A DNA stretch of 64,000 nt, taken from assembly GCF_001620365.2 (NCBI RefSeq), contig NZ_LQMT02000042.1, forward strand, positions 124,001-188,000, read 5' to 3'. Position 1 is the stretch's first letter. The number at the start of each line of letters is the position of its first letter. Shown piece by piece: positions 8,336 through 14,235 of the stretch. Made by a program: the position numbers and the translations under genes. The notes under the pieces were generated by a model. That model had not been told where the DNA came from. It did no database searches and saw only the letters and a program-made list of their open reading frames with translations. Source of the stretch: Amycolatopsis keratiniphila subsp. keratiniphila (GTDB lineage Bacteria; Actinomycetota; Actinomycetes; Mycobacteriales; Pseudonocardiaceae).

Positions 8336-8432
8336 TCTGTTCGCTCTCTTCCCGCCGCTGCTTGTCGCGTTCCTCCACCTTCTTCACGTTCTCTTCGGTC
8401 CACAGTTCGTTGTACGCCAAGGAAAGACTCAC
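8325..8432 (-). CDS. Small hypothetical protein (35 aa), phage accessory operon
   Basis: The likely product starts at GTG 8432-8430 and is VSLSLAYNELWTEENVKKVE followed by a highly charged helix ending EQSEG. The frame is open much further upstream, but that stretch is Pro/Arg/Gly-rich and looks like non-coding GC-rich DNA, so the short start is preferred even though no clear ribosome binding site is visible. Its stop overlaps the start of the Cys-rich gene downstream, which suggests translational coupling. The function is unknown. Confidence 0.5.
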   Translation of the reverse strand: MSLSLAYNELWTEENVKKVEERDKQRREESEQSEG

Positions 8433-8684
8433 TTTCGGTTCCGGATAGAAGGTTGCCGGGGGCGGGCGCCCCGTGCGCGCCTCACCCCCGGCGCCCGCCG
8501 CCGGGGTGCGGCGGGCAGTTGCCGGGGACCGGCCATCACCCCGGCCCCGGCCCCCCGCCGTCCACCTCCACGCAAACGGCGGGGTGTTTGGAACCCGGTC
8601 AGCGCGCGCAGGGGAGCCCGCCACTGACCGGGCGGCCCGACGTCGCTCGAGGGTTTGCGCGACGCCGGGAGCTTCGTTGGGCGG
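8433..8684. other. Non-coding GC-rich spacer with hairpin (8553-8584)
   Basis: This 252-bp spacer within the minus-strand operon has no convincing gene. It contains a 9-bp stem CCCCGCCGT (8553-8561) / ACGGCGGGG (8576-8584) with a 14-base loop and several other G/C-rich inverted segments, possibly an attenuator or processing site between the operon halves. Confidence 0.5.
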
Positions 8685-8942
8685 TCAGGCTGGTGACGGC
8701 ATCTCGCCGTGGCCTGCCACCGGTCGGGCGAGCGACACACGGCCGCCGTGTATCCGCACGTCGCCGTTGTCGAGGGCGCGATACAGGTAGCCGCGGTCGG
8801 TGAACTCTTCCGCGTTGATCCCGCCGGCGCCGACGAGGATCTCGGCGGACCCGGCCCCGGCGCCCAACCCCAAGACCCACACGCGGCCCGCGCCGACCTC
8901 GGCGAGGAAGTGTTCGTAGCTGCCCACCTCGACCGCGCTCAT
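8685..8942 (-). CDS. Hypothetical phage protein (85 aa)
   Basis: The product starts MSAVEVGSYEHFLAEVGAGR at ATG 8942 and has an alternating hydrophobic N-terminal half, then NAEEFTDRGYLYRALDNGD and a short tail. The start overlaps the stop of the preceding gene by an ATGA, so the two are probably coupled. I do not recognise a family. The mix of strands and one short helix suggests a small alpha/beta protein. It belongs to the phage's minus-strand accessory operon. Confidence 0.65.
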   Translation of the reverse strand: MSAVEVGSYEHFLAEVGAGRVWVLGLGAGAGSAEILVGAGGINAEEFTDRGYLYRALDNGDVRIHGGRVSLARPVAGHGEMPSPA

Positions 8943-9190
8943 GGCGGATTGCCTTCCTGCGCTGCAGGGTCGGTCAGGATGTCGCCGGGCTCGATCAGCT
9001 TGCCGTCGAGTTCGGCCGCGCGGTACGTCAACGCCACGCCGATGCGGACCAGGTCGGTTCCGACCTTGCGCAGCGCCTCGGCATAGGCCGCGTCATCCGG
9101 CTGCAACGTGAACAGCTCGAGCGTGACCCGCCCGATGTCCGCGTTGACGCGCGCGATCCCGGCGAACAGCTTTCGATCATGCTCGTGCAC
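8939..9190 (-). CDS. Hypothetical helical phage protein (83 aa)
   Basis: The most likely start is GTG 9190-9188, inside the last codons of the upstream gene; frames extending further upstream only shadow that gene. The product (VHEHDRKLFAGIARVNADIG, EALRKVGTDLVRIGVALTYR) is predicted to be a helical hairpin. The stop overlaps the next ATG (ATGA at 8942-8939). The family is not recognised. It is part of a run of five tightly overlapping small genes. Confidence 0.6.
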   Translation of the reverse strand: MHEHDRKLFAGIARVNADIGRVTLELFTLQPDDAAYAEALRKVGTDLVRIGVALTYRAAELDGKLIEPGDILTDPAAQEGNPP

Positions 9191-9539
9191 GACGCGCCTC
9201 CCGTGCGCGGTGCCGCGCGTCCATGTGCGCCAACCGCTGCAGGTGCTCGCAGTCTTCGCAGGCGCCCACCACGGCCCGGTGCCGCGCGTCGAGGCGCATC
9301 CGGCCGACCTCGCCCACGTCGTGACCGACCGGCCACGGCCGTTGCCGCTCGCACCACGCAACAACGACCGTGGCCCATTCGTCGGCGAGCCGCGCGACCG
9401 GGTACAGGTGCGACGTTCCGGCGAACTGCCGCCACTCGTACTCATCCGCGACACACGGGACCTCGACCAGGTGCTGCGTCGGGACACGACGTCGCCGACC
9501 GAACAGCCGGCGCCGCGTCGCCAAGGAATGCCTCACCAC
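9177..9539 (-). CDS. Hypothetical phage protein with CxxC (120 aa)
   Basis: The gene starts at GTG 9539 or the adjacent GTG 9536 and overlaps its upstream neighbour by 7 bp. The product is Arg- and Trp-rich (EYEWRQFAGTSHLYPVARLA, EWATVVVAWCERQRPWPVG) and has a CEDCEH pair near residue 95 that could bind metal or nucleic acid. The N-terminal RRRLFGRRRR stretch suggests nucleic-acid contact. The function is unknown; overlap on both sides places it in the accessory operon. Confidence 0.55.
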   Translation of the reverse strand: MVRHSLATRRRLFGRRRRVPTQHLVEVPCVADEYEWRQFAGTSHLYPVARLADEWATVVVAWCERQRPWPVGHDVGEVGRMRLDARHRAVVGACEDCEHLQRLAHMDARHRAREARRARA

Positions 9540-9778
9540 AGCGGCTCACCGCCGTTGCGCGCGTCCTCGGTCGCCTGCTGCAGCGCCGTCACCAGACCCT
9601 CTACGAGTAGTTCGTCGACGACCAGCCCGCACACCCCGACCAGCAGCGCGGGCGCCAGGCCCGCGGGGGTCTCGACCACGCCCGTGAGGATGTCGACACG
9701 CTGCCCGGTCAGGCCGACACCGGCCAACTCCCGAAGATGCCGCCACCCCGGCTTGGTGGGCTGCGTGCGGACGCTCAC
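9533..9778 (-). CDS. Hypothetical phage protein (81 aa)
   Basis: The start GTG 9778-9776 overlaps the stop of the previous gene (GTGA). The product begins MSVRTQPTKPGWRHLRELAG and has a hydrophobic middle (ALLVGVCGLVVDELLVEGLV) that could be a buried helix or a weak membrane segment, then an acidic end. The family is not recognised. It is the second gene of the operon transcribed from the region at about 10,050. Confidence 0.6.
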   Translation of the reverse strand: MSVRTQPTKPGWRHLRELAGVGLTGQRVDILTGVVETPAGLAPALLVGVCGLVVDELLVEGLVTALQQATEDARNGGEPLW

Positions 9779-10035
9779 CGGTCATTCCGTTCAAGGCGCG
9801 TCACGTCTTCGCGGGACTGCTCAAGGTGGGCGGCTAACACGTTGCGTTCCACAGTGTCGAAAAGCAGCGTCGGACCGTTGTCGACGGCGAGGGCAACACG
9901 TAGTCGCCCCTGCAGGTCCCGGACTACGCCCGTGGCCACAACGACCCGCTTGCCGTTGATATCCCTGATCTGCTGTCGACGCTCGATCCGCCATCCCCGT
10001 GCTGCTGTCACACGATGAACGCTAGGAGTGATCAA
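9775..10035 (-). CDS. Hypothetical phage protein (86 aa), first gene of accessory operon
   Basis: The longest frame starts at TTG 10035; an internal GTG at 10011 (VTAARGWRIERRQQIRDING) is an alternative and might be the true start. The product has a beta-rich core (KRVVVATGVVRDLQGRLRVALAVD) and a helical C-terminus. The palindrome at 10046-10060 lies immediately upstream, where an operator would be expected. The function is unknown. Confidence 0.6.
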   Translation of the reverse strand: MITPSVHRVTAARGWRIERRQQIRDINGKRVVVATGVVRDLQGRLRVALAVDNGPTLLFDTVERNVLAAHLEQSREDVTRLERNDR

Positions 10036-10045
10036 CTAGGCGAGG

Positions 10046-10060
10046 GGTACAGTTTGTACC
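10046..10060 (-). promoter_or_regulatory. Palindromic operator candidate GGTACA-GTT-TGTACC
   Basis: A perfect 6+3+6 palindrome lies between the end of the XRE-TPR regulator gene (10075) and the first gene of the minus-strand accessory operon (10035). It is well placed to bind a repressor that holds the operon silent in the lysogen; the adjacent regulator is the obvious candidate. Binding is inferred only. Confidence 0.55.
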
Positions 10061-10074
10061 TTCACCCGGTTGGG

Positions 10075-11301
10075 CTACGCGGCCAGCCCGACGCGATCGC
10101 ACAGACGGCGCACTTCGGATTCGCGCCCGGTGGGCGGTCGTTTCCGTAGTTTGAGCAGCATGTCGCGCGCAAATCCGTTGTAGCTGATCGTCTCGTTCGC
10201 GACGCGCTGCGACCGGTCGAGCAGAGTCAGCACCCCGTCGCCGTCGCCCTCGAGCGCGTGCGCGCGGGCAACCTCGATGAGATGCCGCCCCCGGCGCGCG
10301 AGCGAAGGAATGGCCACCGGGTCGAACCCGTTCGCCGCGCGCAGTGCTTCGCCGGTGCGGCGCAGCTCCACGCCGAGGGTGACCGCGTGCGCGGACATGA
10401 CGCTTTGCGAGAACGAGGATTGCGTGTGCCGGTAGTCGGCGCCGAGTCGCCGGGCGACCTGGTCGGCTTTCTCCCAATGCGCCCATGCCAGTCCATGCCG
10501 ACCGCGGCGCGCGTGCACGTAGGCGACCTCTGCGTCGAGCGCGCCGACCATGCCGCGCCAATCGTCCGGCGCCCCGTCGAGGTACCGGGCGAGCGAGTCG
10601 CGGGCATCGGTGGCGAGGTCTACCGCCTCATCCCAGCGGCCGGCCTCGCGTAGCGCCTGCACCATCGCCCACGCGCCGCCCGCGATCAGGTACGGGTCGT
10701 CGGCCTCTTGCGCCTCGGTCAGTGCGCGGTCGGCGACCATCCAGACCAATTCGGGCGCGGGTTGGTAGGCGACGTAGAAGTCGGCGAGCTGGTACACGCC
10801 CGACAGGACCCGGCGCGCTTCGCGTCGTTCATCACCGCGGAGTGCCCGCACGGCGACCTGCGCGTCGCGGATGAGGCCCGGCAGCAGGGTTCCGAGTTGC
10901 GTTCGGTGGTCGGGCGATGAGTGCCGAACTAGCCACGCTTGACGCAGTCGAACGGCAAGGTGTGGCACGGATACCGGCTCGAGTTTGAGCGACACGCGAT
11001 ATTCGGTGAGCGCTGTCTGCACTGCGGAGAGCGCCGAGTGTCGCGGGCCCGCGTACAGCGAGACGGGCACAGCGTGCCCATCGCCGGTGAGCGTCGCCAA
11101 GTCGTCGAGTTCGAGCGCCTGCGCGATCCGGAGCAACATCGGTAGCCGCGGTGTCTGCAGACGACCGTTCTCGACTGCCTTGACCCATTCGCCGGTCTTC
11201 CCGACGAGCCCGCCCAACACCGGGCGGGACATGCCGCGCCGGTCTCGATAGTGGCGGATGCGTGCGCCGACCGAAGCGTCGACAGGCAAAACGTCGTTCA
11301 T
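10075..11301 (-). CDS. XRE-family regulator with TPR-like C-terminal domain
   Basis: The 408-residue protein has an N-terminal helix-turn-helix over about residues 10-65 (RIRHYRDRRGMSRPVLGGLV, GEWVKAVENGRLQTPRL) and a long all-helical part with tetratricopeptide-like repeats (LIAGGAWAMVQALREAGRWDEA, AYVHARRGRHGLAWAHWEKA). This architecture is common in actinomycete regulators that sense a peptide or small ligand. ATG 11301 is preferred over the preceding TTG 11304. It sits between the accessory operon and the prophage end, and could be the lysogeny or operon regulator. Its leader holds several hairpins. It is unlike a classical small CI repressor. Confidence 0.8.
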   Translation of the reverse strand: MNDVLPVDASVGARIRHYRDRRGMSRPVLGGLVGKTGEWVKAVENGRLQTPRLPMLLRIAQALELDDLATLTGDGHAVPVSLYAGPRHSALSAVQTALTEYRVSLKLEPVSVPHLAVRLRQAWLVRHSSPDHRTQLGTLLPGLIRDAQVAVRALRGDERREARRVLSGVYQLADFYVAYQPAPELVWMVADRALTEAQEADDPYLIAGGAWAMVQALREAGRWDEAVDLATDARDSLARYLDGAPDDWRGMVGALDAEVAYVHARRGRHGLAWAHWEKADQVARRLGADYRHTQSSFSQSVMSAHAVTLGVELRRTGEALRAANGFDPVAIPSLARRGRHLIEVARAHALEGDGDGVLTLLDRSQRVANETISYNGFARDMLLKLRKRPPTGRESEVRRLCDRVGLAA

Positions 11302-11340
11302 CAACGACCACCCTCATTCGCGGAGTCGACCCCTCCGCGT

Positions 11341-11409
11341 GCCCCCGGGAGCTACCCGGGGGCTTCCCTCCGCGAAGAGGTACAACACCACGATACTGCA
11401 CAGGTGTTG
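11341..11409 (-). promoter_or_regulatory. Leader and promoter region of the regulator with two inverted repeats
   Basis: Upstream of the XRE gene is a perfect 9-bp hairpin, GCCCCCGGG (11341-11349) with its complement at 11355-11363, and further upstream a 7-bp inverted repeat CAACACC (11383-11389) / GGTGTTG (11403-11409) with a 13-base spacer. The hairpin may end transcription of the 78-aa gene or shape the regulator's leader. The second repeat lies where a promoter-proximal operator would be. Confidence 0.45.
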
Positions 11410-11429
11410 CTACAGAGAGTCGCGATGCC

Positions 11430-11666
11430 TCACCGCAACCGCCTCGGTTGCGTCGTCGCGATTCGTTTGTCGAGCTGCTCGACGCGCGTCGCGGTTGCCC
11501 GGACCGGGCCCGGCTGCGCGAATTCGACGTCGACATAAACCCGGCCGAGGGTCGACCGGCCGCGGTTCGGATAGAACGTGGAGACCTCGCGGACGTTGAA
11601 TACCTCGCGCAGCAGGTCGGCGCCTGCGGCGGTCTCCTGCGCGGTGCCCTCGATACGAATTTTCAC
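11430..11666 (-). CDS. Conserved small hypothetical protein (78 aa)
   Basis: The gene starts at GTG 11666, with an AGGAG 6 bases upstream. The product begins MKIRIEGTAQETAAGADLLR and contains EVFNVREVSTFYPNRGRS and GRVYVDVEF, an alpha/beta pattern I recognise from small proteins of actinomycete integrative elements, but no function is known to me. It lies between the regulator and the glycosyltransferase genes in the same direction and ends with a very Arg/Gln-rich tail. Confidence 0.6.
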   Translation of the reverse strand: MKIRIEGTAQETAAGADLLREVFNVREVSTFYPNRGRSTLGRVYVDVEFAQPGPVRATATRVEQLDKRIATTQPRRLR

Positions 11667-11723
11667 AGCGTCTCCTAACGAATTGGGTTTTTCAGTTGCC
11701 GGGCATAGGGCGGCGCCCGCCGG

Positions 11724-12917
11724 TCAGATCCCGTGTTTCCATGCCGTGAGCGAGTACGCCGAGTACCAGCAACCGAACAAGACGAACGCGCCGGCCACGG
11801 CGACGGCCGTCGAGGGACGACGTTTCGCGAGGCCGACGGCGATGGGCAACAGCAGTACGAACGCGGGCAGCAAGAAACGGCCCCGCATTTGAGGGAACCC
11901 GGCGGTACCGATCGCGAGGACGGCGACGCCGATCCCGTACGCGACCAGCGGCCACGGCAACCGACGCGCGATCATGACGGCGCCGAGGACCACCGCGGCG
12001 ACCGTCACGAACAGCACGAGAGTCTCGAACCGTGAGCCCTCGCGGGTGAGCAGCCGCACCGCGTACTCGGCCGCCTCGCGACCCCAGTCCCACCGGACAC
12101 CCCACCCGCGCAATTCGATGTCCTGCCACCCGGTCAGGCTCCCCGTCCGCACCGCGACGAACGACCAGTAGCCGGCCAATCCCAGCGGCGCGATCGCCGC
12201 CCATCCCAGCAGCCGCCACCGGTCGCGACCGCGTACAGCGGCGAGCGCCGCGGCGACCACAACGACGGCGACCAGGACGGCCGCGGTTGACCGGGTCAGC
12301 CCGGCGAACATGCAGCACACCGCGGCCATGCCGAACCGGCGCTCGAGCACCCCGACCAACGACCACGCGGCGAGCGCCACGAACAGGCTTTCCGTGTACA
12401 CCATCGACTGCGTGATCGACATCGGCGCGCCCGCCCACAGCACGACGAGGACCAGGCCCACGCGCTGCCCGCCGACGCGTTCGCCGATGCGCTGCAGGCC
12501 GCACGCGGCGACGACGCCGGCGACCGTCGCCACGATCAGCCCGGCCGCCAACAGCGGCACGCCGAGTTCGCCGAGTACCCGCATGGCGCCGGGGTACAGC
12601 GGGAAGAACCCCATCGGTGCGTGCGGGTACAGCTCGCCCGCCGCGTCGAGAGGTTCGGGCACCCCGGTGTAGTTGTTCTCGGCAATCTGCAGGTACCACC
12701 AGCCATCCCACGCGCTCAACCGCTCGAGCAGCGGCAGATCGCGCGGCGCCGCCATCACGGCCAGCATCGCCACGCCGAGGACGCGCACCGCGAGGTAGGC
12801 CGCGACGGCGCGGAGGTATGGGGTTCGTGCGGCTGCCCACGCGGCGAGCGCGGACCGGGCCGACGTTGCGGCCGGCCGCCAGATACGGGACGAATCGACG
12901 AACGGCGCGCTCACCAT
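11724..12917 (-). CDS. PIG-V-like integral membrane glycosyltransferase (mannosyltransferase)
   Basis: The 397-residue protein has about ten membrane segments and an early periplasmic loop with the motif RLSAWDGWWYLQIAENNY and HAPMGFFPLYPGAMR, the D-containing catalytic loop of GT-C enzymes related to PIG-V. Such enzymes transfer mannose or another sugar from a polyprenyl-phosphate donor to a surface acceptor. The start is ATG 12917 or GTG 12914, overlapping the stop of the 34-aa membrane gene. It lies inside the prophage, next to its right end, which suggests a lysogenic-conversion gene altering the surface glycan the phage uses. Donor and acceptor are unknown. Confidence 0.75.
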   Translation of the reverse strand: MVSAPFVDSSRIWRPAATSARSALAAWAAARTPYLRAVAAYLAVRVLGVAMLAVMAAPRDLPLLERLSAWDGWWYLQIAENNYTGVPEPLDAAGELYPHAPMGFFPLYPGAMRVLGELGVPLLAAGLIVATVAGVVAACGLQRIGERVGGQRVGLVLVVLWAGAPMSITQSMVYTESLFVALAAWSLVGVLERRFGMAAVCCMFAGLTRSTAAVLVAVVVVAAALAAVRGRDRWRLLGWAAIAPLGLAGYWSFVAVRTGSLTGWQDIELRGWGVRWDWGREAAEYAVRLLTREGSRFETLVLFVTVAAVVLGAVMIARRLPWPLVAYGIGVAVLAIGTAGFPQMRGRFLLPAFVLLLPIAVGLAKRRPSTAVAVAGAFVLFGCWYSAYSLTAWKHGI

Positions 12918-13015
12918 TCCGCACCGCCGCCGAGGTAGGCGAGCGTCAGCGTGAGGCTGATCAAGAGGCCGAATACGAGGCCGACGACGATGTCGCGGCG
13001 GGTCCGCGGCTGCAC
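12911..13015 (-). CDS. Small single-pass membrane protein (34 aa)
   Basis: The preferred start is GTG 13015-13013, 5 bases after a GAGGGAG ribosome binding site; the open frame upstream of it is Gly/Arg-rich and unlikely. The product VQPRTRRDIVVGLVFGLLIS continues into a membrane helix and ends LGGGAEW. The positive N-terminus predicts an inside-in orientation. Its stop overlaps the start of the glycosyltransferase, so the two are coupled; it may assist or anchor that enzyme. It is too small for a family call. Confidence 0.65.
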   Translation of the reverse strand: MQPRTRRDIVVGLVFGLLISLTLTLAYLGGGAEW

Positions 13016-13119
13016 GGGTGCTCCCTCGAGTTGGGAGCGGGGACCGCCGCGCGCGTGTCGGTGCGGGCCCCGCTGGCTATGGTTGCCAGAAGGCCCGCTG
13101 AAAACCGGTAACACCCGTG

Positions 13120-13150
13120 GTACTACGGCGGGTGCTTATCTTCGTACATG
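13120..13150. other. Prophage-chromosome junction (attL or attR) inside a host gene
   Basis: Reading the minus strand, the propionyl-CoA synthetase frame keeps family sequence up to TAC GAA G (about 13,146-13,138) and then reads DKHPP and a TAG, where the family continues YEGKP. The crossover must lie in or just before this stretch. Around it are imperfect inverted repeats: CACCCG (13,112-13,118 area) facing CGGGTG (13,129-13,134 area), the kind of arm symmetry seen in serine-integrase sites. The exact core needs the other junction. Confidence 0.75.
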
Positions 13151-14052
13151 ACCGTCGTCGCCCCGATCAGGAGCGGCGCGTAGACGATGTAGGAATGGCC
13201 GACGACCCAGCCGACGTCAGACGCCGTCCACCAGACGTCGCCGGGCTGGATGTCGTAGATCGCGCCCATCGACCAGGCCAGCGCCACCGCGTGTCCGCCG
13301 GTGTCGCGCACGACGCCCTTCGGCTTCCCCGTGGTGCCGGAGGTGTAGAGGATGTACAGCGGGTCGGTGGCCGCGACCGGTACCGGACCGGCGGGGGAGG
13401 CCTTCGCGACCAGCTCGGCCCAATCGGCGTCGCGCTCACCCAGGTCGGCGCGGGCGCGCTCGCGCTGCAGCACCACGACCTTGTCCGGCTGGTGGGCGGT
13501 GCTCGCGAGCGCCTCGTCGATGATCGGCTTGTACTCGACGATCCGCGTCGGCTCGATCCCGCACGACGCCGCGACTATGACCTTGGGTTTCGCGTCCTCG
13601 ATCCGCGCCGCGAGCTCCTTGGGCGCGAAGCCGCCGAAAACGACCGAATGCACCGCGCCGAGCCGGGCGCACGCGAGCATCGCGACCGCGGCTTCGGGGA
13701 CCATCGGCATGTACACGATGACGCGGTCGCCCTTCCCGACGCCGAGGGAGGCCAGTGCGCCGGCGAAGCGCGCGACCTCGTCCAGAAGTTCCGCGTAGGT
13801 GAACCGGCGAACCGAATCGGTGACGGGCGAATCCCAGATCAGCGCGGTCTGTTCGCCGCGGCCGTCCCGCACGTGCCGGTCGAGCGCGTTGAACGCCGTG
13901 TTCAGCTCGCCGTCCGGGAACCAGCGGTAGAAGGGCGCCTTCGACGCGTCGAGTGCCTGCGTCGGCGTGCGGGTCCAGTCGATCGCCTGTGCGGCTTCGA
14001 GCCAGAAACCCTCCGGGTCTTCGAGGCTCCGCTGGTACGACTCGGCGTGCAT
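13123..14052 (-). pseudogene. prpE: Propionyl-CoA synthetase (PrpE-like), 3' half removed by prophage insertion
   Basis: The 309 residues present match the N-terminal half of PrpE/AcsA acyl-CoA synthetases: RWFPDGELNTAFNALDRHV, YMPMVPEAAVAMLACARLGA, SCGIEPTRIVEYKPIIDEAL and the P-loop YTSGTTGKPKGV. The start is ATG 14052 behind AAGGAG. The enzyme normally has about 630 residues; the adenylation core motifs after position 310 and the C-terminal lysine domain are missing, and the last five codons come from the phage. The product should be inactive while the prophage is present. The 3' half should lie beyond the left prophage end. Confidence 0.85.
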
Positions 14053-14235
14053 CGAATGCTCCTTCGCGTTCGGGTACCGGACCATCATGGACTTCCGGAC
14101 CGGCCGATGCCTGGTGGTAACGGCGGAGAGACGCCCGCGACAACCCGGCAACCCTGTGAGGGCATGGAGCGTCCTAAGCTGGACTAGGGGGAAAACCGCC
14201 GGAAACGGCCTCGACGAGCGAGGGGAGCAGGGTCC

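Larger units (their letters stand above)
1..13140. mobile_element. Right end of a siphovirus-type prophage
   Basis: The segment reads as tail assembly chaperone, tape measure, distal tail, baseplate or fibre genes, lysis genes, a terminator, an opposing operon of small genes, a regulator and a glycosyltransferase. This is the late-gene and right-arm order of actinobacterial siphoviruses. The right boundary is placed at about 13,138-13,146, because there the reading frame of a host propionyl-CoA synthetase changes from family sequence to unrelated residues and stops. The left boundary, head genes and integrase are outside the window. Whether the prophage is intact cannot be judged, but every tail and lysis gene visible is open and closely packed. 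Confidence 0.85.

Noticed and set aside
1..13140. Phage integrase or excisionase gene in the visible prophage part
   Set aside because: No serine- or tyrosine-recombinase motif or small excisionase-like protein was seen; it probably lies outside the window.
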